Positions 17,094-26,850 of a stretch of 64,000 nucleotides of DNA are shown here, in pieces. The stretch is from the NCBI RefSeq assembly GCF_021596505.1, contig NZ_PJIZ01000007.1, forward strand, positions 1 to 64,000, given 5' to 3'. This DNA comes from Nostoc sp. CMAA1605. GTDB lineage: Bacteria > Cyanobacteriota > Cyanobacteriia > Cyanobacteriales > Nostocaceae. Positions within the stretch are counted from its first letter, which is position 1. The number at the start of each line of letters is the position of its first letter. Made by a program: the position numbers and the translations under genes. The notes under the pieces are model-generated. The model was given only the letters and a program-made list of their open reading frames with translations, made no database searches and was not told the origin of the DNA.

Positions 17094-20000
17094 ATGCTGC
17101 CTGAACAACAACAGCGAATTTTAGGCTACTTTATTGAAGAAGCCAGAGACCACCTCAACACCATTGAACAGGGGTTGCTCAATCTTCAAAGTACCTTAAA
17201 TGACCCAGAACTGATTAACGAAGTTTTCCGCGCCGCACACTCTATTAAAGGTGGTGCAGCCATGCTGGGCTTAACTAGCATTCAGCACACCGCCCACCGT
17301 CTAGAAGATTGTTTTAAAGTTCTCAAAGAAAATCCGATTCAGGTTGATCAAAAACTAGAATCATTATTTCTTGGTGTATCTGACACTCTCAAAGCCCTAC
17401 TCGAACAGTTAAGCGGCCCCTTCGGACTGTCAGAAGAAACGGCTAATACCTTGATGTCAGAGACAGAACCTGTATTTCAATGGCTGAATCAGCATCTAGA
17501 ACTATTAGTGCAGCAAGCCGATGCTGGAGTAGATACATCAAATGTCAATCAACCAACTGCCGCAGATAGCGTAGGTACACTCACAGACTTCTTTTCACGC
17601 CAAGATGTACCTACTCCCGCAGACAACACTCCTGCACCCCAAACAGTGACAGCTACAGGGAATGATCGTTGGAGTGAATTTCAAGCCCAGGTTCTACAAA
17701 CACTGCGGGAAATGTTGCAATTATTTAAACAACCTGCAACATCAGAATCTCGTCAAAATCTCCAGCAATGCTGTCAGCAGTTAGTTAGACTAGGTCAAAC
17801 TTGGAATTTATCTAATTGGTGCAATTTATGTAAAGCCGCAACCACGGCTATTGGGAATACCGAAAATAGTTATATCATCCTAGCAAAGATTGTCATTACA
17901 GAGATTAAACAAGCACAAGAGTTAGTGCTGCAAGGTAGAGAAACTGATATTACTATTAGCCAACAACTAGAAGCACTTTGGGATTCTCCGAACACTGCTT
18001 TAATCGAAGTGGCTCAAGAGTTGTTAGGTGACGTACCATCCACCATCACACCATCATTAGCATCTATACCTCATGAAATCTCTTCAGACTCAACTGAGGA
18101 TTTCGCCAGGGATCATACCCTCGATATATCAGCAGATAGAGTCACTAGTCTAACTGAAGTCTCCGAACAGCTAAATGTTGCAGCAGAGGTACCAACCTCT
18201 ATAGAACACCCTGTGTCTGAAAACGAGACTACTGGCAATCCGTTCTGGGAAAATGAAACTACACCATTTGCTCATAGTGCCACAATAGAGACGAATGGCC
18301 CAGAAGTGGGATTAGCTGAGTTAAATACCTTAGCTGATTTATTTGAAGGTGAAACACCAGAACTAGATGAAAGTTGGCAACAAGATGACGTTGTAGAGAT
18401 TGCAGACTCTAGTGAATTAGGGGCAGAGATTAGTCAAACCGTCATTCAAGTATTTGATAATGATATAGCCGATTTTCTCTCATTAGAAGGAGATGATCAG
18501 GAGTCTGCAACTAGCACAACTAAAAATGAAGACTTCGGGTTATTATTTGGAGAACATCTATCAGAGCCAGAAAAATCGCCAGCAGCAGCTACAAATGAGC
18601 AAATATTGCCAGAAGTCACATCAGAAGATGATATCAACGACTTTCTGACAATTACAGCAGGCGATGGCGTTCCGCCCAGCGTAGCTGATCGCACCTTAAA
18701 TCAGGCTCAAAATAACATTCCAGAACATCAAACCATTCCTGATTTACCGGAACTAAATAACCTATCAGATGATTTCGATAATCTATTTATAGAATCAGAA
18801 ATAAATACTGGCACGTTTGAGCAAGCTAATCTTACTCTTCCACAAGAAGAACAAGTAAAAACAGCGTCAGAAAATCTAGAATTAGAAAATTTATTTGGCA
18901 ATTTAGAAACTGATACTCAACTATCTGCCAATACATTAGAAACAGTTAACAATTTATTTGATGAACAGCCCATTACGGTAATAGAGTTTACCGCACCTGA
19001 CCAAAATTTAGATGATGTTTATACTCAAGAAAATTCAGGAGAAACAGAGCAGTTATTATCATCTGTAGGCGAACATGAGATAGGAAAAGAGTTAGAAGAG
19101 AGTTTATTTGCTGCGGCTGGTGAAATTTTCCCTGTTGATGAAGATTCTAACAATTTAGGTGTAGAAGCTTTCGGATTAGTTGATTTAGACACAACTTTCT
19201 TCCAATCTGAAGAAGATGTAAAAATAATACTAACAGCAGATTTAAACAGCACCTCCCTTATAGATACTCATGTTAATAGTGATAATTCTCAAGTAGAAAC
19301 ACCAGAATTATCCCAGAACGCAGAAGTTTTAGAGTTCATGTCTGATTTGGATGATCAGCTATCGGAAACATCTGCAATAGAAAGTGCAATATCATTTGCT
19401 GAATTAGATGTTGATGTATTGACAGGTAATGATGGTGCTGATTTTATCCTGGGAAATCTAGAACAAGCAGATGATGATTTATTTCACTCAGCGAATAATC
19501 TCAATCTACACCAGGAGCAAGATGCACAAACTGTAGCAAATATTGCTATTGATCTAGATACAAATATTGAGTTTTCTGATATTGATGAGAGTGGTGCATC
19601 TGACTTAGCTGCGAATTTACTAGCAATCCAAAATGAATTACCAACAACTGATCTAGAGGCATGGGCTATTCCGATTAGTCAGTTAACAGATATTGTGATT
19701 GATGACATTAATGATGATGTTAATCAAGGAACTATTGACAAAATATTCGATACACCCTTTGCAGAAACTCCTAGCTTAGATTTTGGTGATTTATATTTAT
19801 CAACTCCCAGCATTGAAATAACACAAACAACAATTCAAGACATACCAGATAATCTCAATCTAGATAATGAATTATTAACCACCCTAGATGCAACAACATC
19901 AGATTTAGATTTTGGCGATTTATCCATTTCTAGTAGTGAAATAACACAAACAACAATTCAAGACATACCAGATAATCTCAATCTAGATAATGAATTATTA

Positions 20001-23000
20001 ACCACCCTAGATGCAACAACATCAGATTTAGATTTTGGTGATTTATCGACTCCCAGCCTTGAATTAACACAAACAACAATTCAAGACATACCAGATAATC
20101 TCAATCTAGATAATGAATTATTAACAAACCTGGATGAGACAACATCAGATTTAGATTTTGGTGATTTATCCATTCCTAGTAGTGAATCAACACAAACAAC
20201 AACTCAAGACATACCAGATAATCTCAATCTAGATAATGAATTATTAACAAACCTGGATGAGACAACATCAGATTTAGATTTTGGTGATTTATCCATTCCT
20301 AGTAGTGAAATAACACAAACAACAATTCAAGACATACCAGATAATCTCAATCTAGATAATGAATTGTTAACAAACTTGGATGAGACAACATCAAATTTAG
20401 ATTTTGGTGATTTATCAATTCCTAGTAGTGAATCAACACAAACAACAATTCAATACATTCCAGAAAATTTCAATTTAGATGATGAGTTATTAACAAACCT
20501 GGATGAGATAACATCAGATTTAGATTTTGGCGGTTTATCCATTCCTAGTAGTGAATCAACACAAACAACTCAAGAAACATCAGAAAATATCAATCTAGAT
20601 ATGGGTGATGAGTTGTTAAACACCCTAGATGCAACAACATCAGATTTAGATTTTGGTGATTTATCCATTCCTAGTAGTGAATCAACACAAACAACAATTC
20701 AAGACATTCCAGACAATCTCAATCTAGACGATGAATTATTAACAACTCTGGATGAGACAACATCAGATTTAGATTTTGGCGATTTATCTGATACCACTAG
20801 TGAACTAACACAAACAACAACTCAAAATCCATCAGAAAATATCAATCTAGATATGGGTGATGAGTTGTTAAGTACCCTAGATGCAACAACATCAGATTTA
20901 GATTTTGACGATTTATCTGATACCACTAGTGAACTAACACAGACAACAACTCAAAATCCATTAGAAAATATCAATCTAGATATGGGTGATGAGTTGTTAA
21001 GTACCCTAGATGCAACAACATCAGATTTAGATTTTGGTGATTTATCGACTCCCAGCCTTGAATTAACACAAACAACAATTCAAGACATTCCAGACAATCT
21101 CAATCTAGACGATGAATTATTAACAAACCTGGATGAGACAACATCAGATTTAGATTTTGGCGATTTATCTGATACCACTATTGAATTAACAACTAATAGT
21201 AATGATTTAATAAATGAAAATCTAGATAATAGCGCTGCGGACAAACTAGATAACACAGGGATATTTGATGATGAACTAGGGGGTATTAATTCAACACATG
21301 AAACTGATTTAGTAACACAAGTAGACGCTAGAAACGAAGAAGAATTTGCTGATTTAGAAGCCTTGCTAGAGATGGAATCATCTCCCAGTAATGATATTAA
21401 TGCCATTCAAGACGATGATTTTGCAGCATTAGAAGCATTGTTAGGGGAAGAAGATATTCCACCAAAAGAAAATGTAGTAAAACCTGAAGTAATTTCAACA
21501 AATGCGCCAAAATTTACTCCGGCTACTCCTAGCAATCCCACTGTATTGCCATTAGTGCAAGATGATTTTAGAGATTTAGAACAATTGCTAGCACAAGCAG
21601 ATCAAACTATATCTCAGTCAACACCAGTAAAACAACCACCTGCTAAATTACAGCGTTCTTCTAATCGTCGTCAGGCGAAATTTGAAGAAACTATGAAAGT
21701 TCCAGTCAAGCAACTGGATGACATGAGTAACTTAGTGGGTGAATTGGTAGTTAATCGCAACACTTTAGAACAGGATCATGAAAGGTTGCGACAGTCTTTA
21801 GATAATTTGTTAGTGCAAGTGCAACAGCTCTCAGATGTGGGAGCAAGAATGCAGGAATTGTATGAGCGATCGCTTTTAGAATCCTCTTTGTTACGTAGTC
21901 GTAAAGCCAGGGAAACTTCAACTTTCTTCCACAGTGAAGACTCTGATTCCGATAGGGGTTTTAGTGAACTGGAAATGGATCGCTTTACTCCCTTCCACAC
22001 ACTGTCTCAGGAAATGATCGAGTTGATTGTGAGAGTCCGTGAGTCAGCTAGTGACATTGACTTCGTGACAGAAGAAACTGAGCGAGTGGCGCGACAGTTC
22101 CGTCAGGTAACAAGTCAACTGCAAGAAGGACTCACACGCGCGCGCATGGTTCCTTTTTCCCAGACAATTGATCGTCTGCGGCGTGGCGTGCGAGACAATG
22201 CCATCAAGTATGGTAAACAGGTGGAATTAATGATTGAGGGTGGCGACACCTTAATTGACAAGATGATTTTAGATCATCTCACCGACCCGTTGACCCATAT
22301 GCTCAACAATGCGATCGCCCACGGAATTGAAACACCTGATATCAGACAAGCATCTGGTAAAGTACCTGGAGGTACTATTACTATCCGTGCATTTCATCAA
22401 GGTAATCAAACAGTAATTTCTGTGGGTGATGATGGAGCAGGTATTGATACAGACAAGATTAAAGCTCTAGCCTTGAAACGAGGCCTCATTACACAATCTC
22501 AAGCAAAAGCAATGTCCCGCTTGGAAATCTATGATCTATTATTCCAAGCTGGATTTAGCACCAAAGATGAAGCCGATGAAATTTCTGGTCGTGGTGTCGG
22601 GATGGATGTGGTGCGTTCCGAAATTAGTGAAATTCGCGGCATAGTCAATACTGACTCTACTCTAGGTAAGGGAACAACCTTTACAATTCGTTTGCCACTC
22701 ACCTTAAGTATTTGTAAAGCTTTATGTTGTGTTTCCGATAAAGCGAGGGTAGCTTTCCCGATGGATGGTGTGGAAGATACTCTGGATATCCCCATCAAAA
22801 ATATCCAGAAAAACGCCGAGGGACAATCCTATATTTCCTGGCGCGATACCGTTCTGCCATTCCGTCCTTTGAAAGAATTGTTAACCTTTAATCGCCAACT
22901 CAGTCGCGGTAATGTTTACGGTGGTAATCGAGATGATGATATGGTGTCTGTGGTGGTGGTGCGATCGGCAAATACTTTGTTGGCTCTTCAAATAGACCAA

Positions 23001-23624
23001 GTTTTAAGCGAACAGGAAATTGTAATTAAGCAATTTGAAGGGCCTGCACCTAAACCCATTGGGGTGGCGGGTGCGACGGTTTTGGGTGATGGTCGCATTA
23101 TGCCGATTGCTGACGTACTGGAACTGATCGACATCTTCCAAGGACGGATGTCTAAACATAGTGGAGGTGCGCCCTGGCAACAAGCATCTAGTCCCATTGT
23201 GCCAGAAGTTCAGACTGAGAAAATTGACCCCACTGTACTTATCGTTGATGACTCAATTACAGTCCGGGAATTGCTCTCACTCACCTTTAACAAAGCTGGG
23301 TATCGTGTGGAACAGGCGCGGGACGGTCAAGAGGCTTGGGATAAACTCCGGTCTGGGTTGCCTTGTGATATCGTCTTCTGTGATATTGAAATGCCCCGTT
23401 GCGATGGTCTGGAGTTGCTCTCACGCATTCAAAAAGACCCAAATCTCAACCACTTACCCATTGCTATGCTCACCTCACGGGGTGCGGATAAACACCGCCA
23501 GATGGCGATTCAGTTAGGGGCTAGTGGCTACTTTACAAAACCCTACCTAGAAGAAGCCTTACTAGAAGCTGCTGTGCGGATGTTGAAAGGTGAAAAATTG
23601 GTCAGCAATGCCGGTAATGGTTAA
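17094..23624 (+). CDS. hmpE: HmpE, giant hybrid CheA-type histidine kinase
   Basis: The 2176-residue kinase starts MLPEQQQRILGYF. Order of domains: HPt with phospho-His49 (AAHSIKGGAAMLGL); a second degenerate helical HPt-like segment around 195-300; a very long acidic linker to about residue 1500, including eleven 41-43-residue tandem repeats (about residues 895-1365); dimerisation and HATPase domains (VKQLDDMSNLVGELVVNRN; HMLNNAIAHGIE; GDDGAGID; SGRGVGMDVV); a CheW-like domain; and a C-terminal receiver with Asp2097 (FCDIEMPRCDG). It would phosphorylate HmpA, HmpB and its own receiver. Pilus CheA homologues in unicellular relatives have much shorter linkers, so the linker expansion stands out. 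The last gene of the operon. Confidence 0.94.
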   Translation: MLPEQQQRILGYFIEEARDHLNTIEQGLLNLQSTLNDPELINEVFRAAHSIKGGAAMLGLTSIQHTAHRLEDCFKVLKENPIQVDQKLESLFLGVSDTLKALLEQLSGPFGLSEETANTLMSETEPVFQWLNQHLELLVQQADAGVDTSNVNQPTAADSVGTLTDFFSRQDVPTPADNTPAPQTVTATGNDRWSEFQAQVLQTLREMLQLFKQPATSESRQNLQQCCQQLVRLGQTWNLSNWCNLCKAATTAIGNTENSYIILAKIVITEIKQAQELVLQGRETDITISQQLEALWDSPNTALIEVAQELLGDVPSTITPSLASIPHEISSDSTEDFARDHTLDISADRVTSLTEVSEQLNVAAEVPTSIEHPVSENETTGNPFWENETTPFAHSATIETNGPEVGLAELNTLADLFEGETPELDESWQQDDVVEIADSSELGAEISQTVIQVFDNDIADFLSLEGDDQESATSTTKNEDFGLLFGEHLSEPEKSPAAATNEQILPEVTSEDDINDFLTITAGDGVPPSVADRTLNQAQNNIPEHQTIPDLPELNNLSDDFDNLFIESEINTGTFEQANLTLPQEEQVKTASENLELENLFGNLETDTQLSANTLETVNNLFDEQPITVIEFTAPDQNLDDVYTQENSGETEQLLSSVGEHEIGKELEESLFAAAGEIFPVDEDSNNLGVEAFGLVDLDTTFFQSEEDVKIILTADLNSTSLIDTHVNSDNSQVETPELSQNAEVLEFMSDLDDQLSETSAIESAISFAELDVDVLTGNDGADFILGNLEQADDDLFHSANNLNLHQEQDAQTVANIAIDLDTNIEFSDIDESGASDLAANLLAIQNELPTTDLEAWAIPISQLTDIVIDDINDDVNQGTIDKIFDTPFAETPSLDFGDLYLSTPSIEITQTTIQDIPDNLNLDNELLTTLDATTSDLDFGDLSISSSEITQTTIQDIPDNLNLDNELLTTLDATTSDLDFGDLSTPSLELTQTTIQDIPDNLNLDNELLTNLDETTSDLDFGDLSIPSSESTQTTTQDIPDNLNLDNELLTNLDETTSDLDFGDLSIPSSEITQTTIQDIPDNLNLDNELLTNLDETTSNLDFGDLSIPSSESTQTTIQYIPENFNLDDELLTNLDEITSDLDFGGLSIPSSESTQTTQETSENINLDMGDELLNTLDATTSDLDFGDLSIPSSESTQTTIQDIPDNLNLDDELLTTLDETTSDLDFGDLSDTTSELTQTTTQNPSENINLDMGDELLSTLDATTSDLDFDDLSDTTSELTQTTTQNPLENINLDMGDELLSTLDATTSDLDFGDLSTPSLELTQTTIQDIPDNLNLDDELLTNLDETTSDLDFGDLSDTTIELTTNSNDLINENLDNSAADKLDNTGIFDDELGGINSTHETDLVTQVDARNEEEFADLEALLEMESSPSNDINAIQDDDFAALEALLGEEDIPPKENVVKPEVISTNAPKFTPATPSNPTVLPLVQDDFRDLEQLLAQADQTISQSTPVKQPPAKLQRSSNRRQAKFEETMKVPVKQLDDMSNLVGELVVNRNTLEQDHERLRQSLDNLLVQVQQLSDVGARMQELYERSLLESSLLRSRKARETSTFFHSEDSDSDRGFSELEMDRFTPFHTLSQEMIELIVRVRESASDIDFVTEETERVARQFRQVTSQLQEGLTRARMVPFSQTIDRLRRGVRDNAIKYGKQVELMIEGGDTLIDKMILDHLTDPLTHMLNNAIAHGIETPDIRQASGKVPGGTITIRAFHQGNQTVISVGDDGAGIDTDKIKALALKRGLITQSQAKAMSRLEIYDLLFQAGFSTKDEADEISGRGVGMDVVRSEISEIRGIVNTDSTLGKGTTFTIRLPLTLSICKALCCVSDKARVAFPMDGVEDTLDIPIKNIQKNAEGQSYISWRDTVLPFRPLKELLTFNRQLSRGNVYGGNRDDDMVSVVVVRSANTLLALQIDQVLSEQEIVIKQFEGPAPKPIGVAGATVLGDGRIMPIADVLELIDIFQGRMSKHSGGAPWQQASSPIVPEVQTEKIDPTVLIVDDSITVRELLSLTFNKAGYRVEQARDGQEAWDKLRSGLPCDIVFCDIEMPRCDGLELLSRIQKDPNLNHLPIAMLTSRGADKHRQMAIQLGASGYFTKPYLEEALLEAAVRMLKGEKLVSNAGNG
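19776..21186 (+). repeat. Tandem 123-129 bp coding repeat in hmpE (11 full copies plus a partial)
   Basis: Each unit encodes about 41-43 residues beginning LDFGDLS and containing TQTTIQDIPDNLNLD, then DELLTNLDETTSD. Eleven complete units and the start of a twelfth (ending in TNSND) can be counted. Two sub-types exist: one with IPDNLNLDNELL, and one with ENINLDMGDELL that is two residues longer. Neighbouring units are nearly identical in DNA, which points to recent slippage or unequal recombination. The repeats are strongly acidic and contain no Cys, Trp or Lys. Confidence 0.95.
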
Positions 23625-23674
23625 TTGGCAGATATATCAGCGAGGGTTACAAACATATTTTTTGAGAAGATATG

Positions 23675-24226
23675 CTAGAGGATTGTCAGTGCTACATCTG
23701 TGTCACAAAACTTTATAAAAACACCAGTTGTATTTTGAATGATACCGTCTAGTTTCAGGACATCCTCATCTACGGTGATAAAAACTTCTGCCTCAAAGTG
23801 AATCGCACTGGCAACATGAAGCGCATCAGCTGCCCTTACACCTCTAAAGTAAAGGTCTACATTGCTTAACTGTGCTTCCACAGTTGCAGCAGTAAGATCA
23901 AGTGCGGTGATTCCAAAAAATCTTACCGCAGTTAAAGTTTGAGGAACAATAGAACGGGCTGCAAGGACTCTAAGTTTGCTTGCATTCGCCATTCCTGTGG
24001 CTGCTGATGTGAGTTGCTTAAACAAAGCTTCCTCAACTTCGTAGTAGGTAAGACTAGATGTTGCGCCCATATGACTAGAAGCTATGTTTTGGAGAACCTT
24101 TTCTGCATCCTCAAATAACTTCTGAGGTGTACGACCACGACGACTTGTAGATCGTAATGTTTCACCAGCTATGGCTTGTGGGCTGAGGTAGTCAATAAAA
24201 ACACCTGTATCAATGTAAACTTTCAC
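23675..24226 (-). CDS. PIN-domain nuclease (VapC-like)
   Basis: The 183-residue protein has the four acidic metal-binding positions of PIN ribonucleases: Asp6 (MKVYIDTGVFIDYL), Glu63 (LTYYEVEEAL), Asp134 (RAADALHVASA) and Asp153 (FITVDEDVLKL). It is about 40 residues longer than a minimal VapC, with an insertion after the first strand (residues 20-55). Its ATG overlaps the stop of another PIN gene by 4 bp (24223-24226), so the two are translated in series. No antitoxin gene is visible next to the pair. Activity as an RNase is likely from the residues; a toxin role is only inferred. Confidence 0.8.
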   Translation of the reverse strand: MKVYIDTGVFIDYLSPQAIAGETLRSTSRRGRTPQKLFEDAEKVLQNIASSHMGATSSLTYYEVEEALFKQLTSAATGMANASKLRVLAARSIVPQTLTAVRFFGITALDLTAATVEAQLSNVDLYFRGVRAADALHVASAIHFEAEVFITVDEDVLKLDGIIQNTTGVFIKFCDTDVALTIL

Positions 24227-24657
24227 ACTTGAGCTTCCAGTTGAGATAGCAATTGTTCAGGCGTAACTACTTGAGGTTTTATGTTTGATAAAAACCTAAA
24301 AGCTTGATCATAAGTAACCAAGTAGTCACAGTCTGCTGCACTACTAAGTATTAAAACATCATTTGAGTGAGCTAGATGATTACGAAGACTAGAAGCGTTT
24401 TTGAGGTATTCTTCAGCTTTTTCCAGATTTAGAGGGAGTACGCTAACTTCTTGTTGCAGTTCCTCCAAGGCTTCTGGGTGTTTACGAGTGTCTGTCAAGG
24501 AAAAAAGTTCTTGAAGCACTATTGGATTAATAGCAAGACGGACTTTTTTAAGTATCTCCTGAGAAAATAAATTAGAACTGGGCGACTCACCACGCAAATA
24601 GGCAGCCACTACATTCGTATCTAAAAAAATAAGAGGGCGACTATTAGAATTTTGCAC
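24223..24657 (-). CDS. PIN-domain nuclease, upstream member of a tandem pair
   Basis: I start this 144-residue protein at the GTG at 24657, which has a purine-rich GAGAGAGACTGAA just upstream. The frame stays open to an ATG at 24723, but that would place the start only 50 bp from the divergent gene. Acidic positions are clear in PLIFLDTNVVAAYL (Asp), VLQELF (Glu), LAHSNDVLILSSAADCDYLVTYD (Asp and terminal Asp). It is only distantly similar to the downstream PIN protein, so the pair is not a simple recent duplication. No VapB-like gene is present. Confidence 0.75.
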   Translation of the reverse strand: MQNSNSRPLIFLDTNVVAAYLRGESPSSNLFSQEILKKVRLAINPIVLQELFSLTDTRKHPEALEELQQEVSVLPLNLEKAEEYLKNASSLRNHLAHSNDVLILSSAADCDYLVTYDQAFRFLSNIKPQVVTPEQLLSQLEAQV

Positions 24658-24773
24658 TTCAGTCTCTCTCGTCAAAATGACATATATTCTAAGTGTATGC
24701 AAAATTGGCATGGGATAGCGCAAGTGCGATCGCTATTTCATCTCCATTAGGCTCATTACCGACACAGAATTAT

Positions 24774-26822
24774 ATGATCTACCCTGACACTCAAAAAATT
24801 GATCAAATTGATGATTATCACGGTACTTCAGTAGCAGATCCCTACCGTTGGTTAGAAGACCCAAATTCAGAAGCTACTCAGCGTTGGGTTGAGGCACAAA
24901 ATCAAATTACTTTCACTTATCTAGAAAAAATTCCTGCCAGAGATAAAATTAAACAGCGTCTCACCAAACTTTGGGACTATGAAAAATATGGTATTCCTTT
25001 TAAAGAGGGAGACAACTATTTTTATTTCAAAAATGATGGACTGCAAAATCAAAGTGTACTTTATACTTTAAAGTCCCTCAATGATGAACCCAAAGTTTTA
25101 CTAGACCCTAATAAATTATCTGAAGATGGTACAGTAGCTCTTTCTGGTTGGGATGTTAGTGATAATGGTAAATTATTGGCTTATGGGATATCTACCTCTG
25201 GTTCTGATTGGCAACAATGGCAAGTAAGAGATGTAGAAACAGGCGAAGATTTACCAGACCAGATTAAGTGGATTAAATTTTCTGGCGTGTCTTGGACAAA
25301 GGATCATCAGGGATTTTTTTATAGTCGTTATGATGAACCTCAAGACCAAAAATTAGCTGATATTAACTATTTTCATAAGCTTTACTATCATCGTTTAGGA
25401 ACACCACAATCAGAAGATATATTAATTTATCATCGTCCTGATCAACAAGAGTGGGGATTTTATAGTGAAGTTACAGAAGATGGTCAGTATTTAATCATTT
25501 CTGTTTGGTTAGGAACAGATTCAAGAAATTTAGTTTTCTATAAGGACTTAACTGATGAAAATGGGGAGGTAATAGAGTTAATTCATCAGTTGGAAGCAAA
25601 TTATAGTTTTATTAATAATGATGAAAACATTTTCTATTTTCGCACTAATTTGGATGCGTCACGAGGTAGATTAATTGCTATTGATATTAATCTACCTGAG
25701 CAGGAATTATGGCAAGAAATTATTCCTGAAGCGACAGCAACTTTAAAGCAAGTCAGGATATTAAATAATCAGTTCGTAGCTGATTATTTGCAAGATGCTC
25801 ATTCGCAAATCAAAATATTTGCTACTAACGGCACATTGATCCAAGAGGTAGAACTACCGGGACTAGGTGCAGTGGGTGGATTTGGAGGTAAGCGGGATGC
25901 TACAGAAACTTTTTATAGTTTCACGAGTTTCACTACACCAGGAACTATTTATCACTACGATATGGTGACGGGAAAAGGTGAAATCTTTAAGCAGCCAAGC
26001 GTAGATTTTCACCCTGAAGATTATGAAACTAAACAAGTTTTTTACGAGAGTAAAGACGGTACAAACATACCGATGTTTATTACTCACAAAAAAGGTATTG
26101 CTTTAGATGGGAATAATCCCACATATCTTTACGCCTATGGTGGTTTTCGGATTTCACTGACTCCCAACTTTAACGTGAGTATGTTGGTGTGGATGGATAT
26201 GGGTGGTGTTTATGCTATGCCAAATTTGCGTGGTGGCGGAGAGTATGGTGAGGAATGGCATCAAGCCGGGATGAAGGAGAAAAAGCAGAATGTTTTTGAT
26301 GATTTTATCGCTGCGGCTGAATGGCTGATTGATCATAACTATACAAAACCTGAGAAGTTAGCGATCGCAGGTGGTAGCAATGGCGGTTTACTGGTCGGTG
26401 CTTGCATGACTCAACGTCCAGATTTATTTGGTGCAGCTTTACCAGCCGTAGGTGTCATGGATATGTTGCGCTTTCACAAATTTACCATCGGCTGGGCTTG
26501 GACGAGTGAATATGGTTCGCCAGATCATCCCGAAGATTTCCCCACACTTTACGCCTATTCACCCCTACATAACCTCAAATCAGGTACAAGCTACCCAGCA
26601 ACCTTAATTACCACAGCAGATCATGACGATCGCGTGGTTCCTGCCCATAGTTTCAAATTTGCCGCAGCTTTGCAAGCGGTTCAAGCTGGTGACGCACCAA
26701 CACTGATTAGAATTGAGACTAAAGCCGGACACGGTGCAGGTAAACCCACAACCAAAATCATTGAGGAAGCCGCAGATAAGTGGGCGTTTTTAGTTAAAGT
26801 TCTGGATATAAATGATTACTAG
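24774..26822 (+). CDS. Prolyl oligopeptidase family serine peptidase
   Basis: This 682-residue cytoplasmic peptidase of family S9A cleaves short proline-containing peptides. The N-terminal segment (DTQKIDQIDDYHGTSVADPYRWLEDPNSEAT) and beta-propeller come first. The C-terminal alpha/beta-hydrolase domain carries the triad Ser535 (GGSNGG), Asp in DHDDRV (616-620) and His653 (KAGHGAG). Length is close to the usual 690. The ATG at 24774 fits the conserved N-terminus; the frame is open further upstream but adds an unconserved 27 residues. It has no signal peptide and is divergent from the PIN pair. Confidence 0.95.
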   Translation: MIYPDTQKIDQIDDYHGTSVADPYRWLEDPNSEATQRWVEAQNQITFTYLEKIPARDKIKQRLTKLWDYEKYGIPFKEGDNYFYFKNDGLQNQSVLYTLKSLNDEPKVLLDPNKLSEDGTVALSGWDVSDNGKLLAYGISTSGSDWQQWQVRDVETGEDLPDQIKWIKFSGVSWTKDHQGFFYSRYDEPQDQKLADINYFHKLYYHRLGTPQSEDILIYHRPDQQEWGFYSEVTEDGQYLIISVWLGTDSRNLVFYKDLTDENGEVIELIHQLEANYSFINNDENIFYFRTNLDASRGRLIAIDINLPEQELWQEIIPEATATLKQVRILNNQFVADYLQDAHSQIKIFATNGTLIQEVELPGLGAVGGFGGKRDATETFYSFTSFTTPGTIYHYDMVTGKGEIFKQPSVDFHPEDYETKQVFYESKDGTNIPMFITHKKGIALDGNNPTYLYAYGGFRISLTPNFNVSMLVWMDMGGVYAMPNLRGGGEYGEEWHQAGMKEKKQNVFDDFIAAAEWLIDHNYTKPEKLAIAGGSNGGLLVGACMTQRPDLFGAALPAVGVMDMLRFHKFTIGWAWTSEYGSPDHPEDFPTLYAYSPLHNLKSGTSYPATLITTADHDDRVVPAHSFKFAAALQAVQAGDAPTLIRIETKAGHGAGKPTTKIIEEAADKWAFLVKVLDINDY

Positions 26823-26850
26823 CTAGATAACAAATCTAGTTACATTCAAG

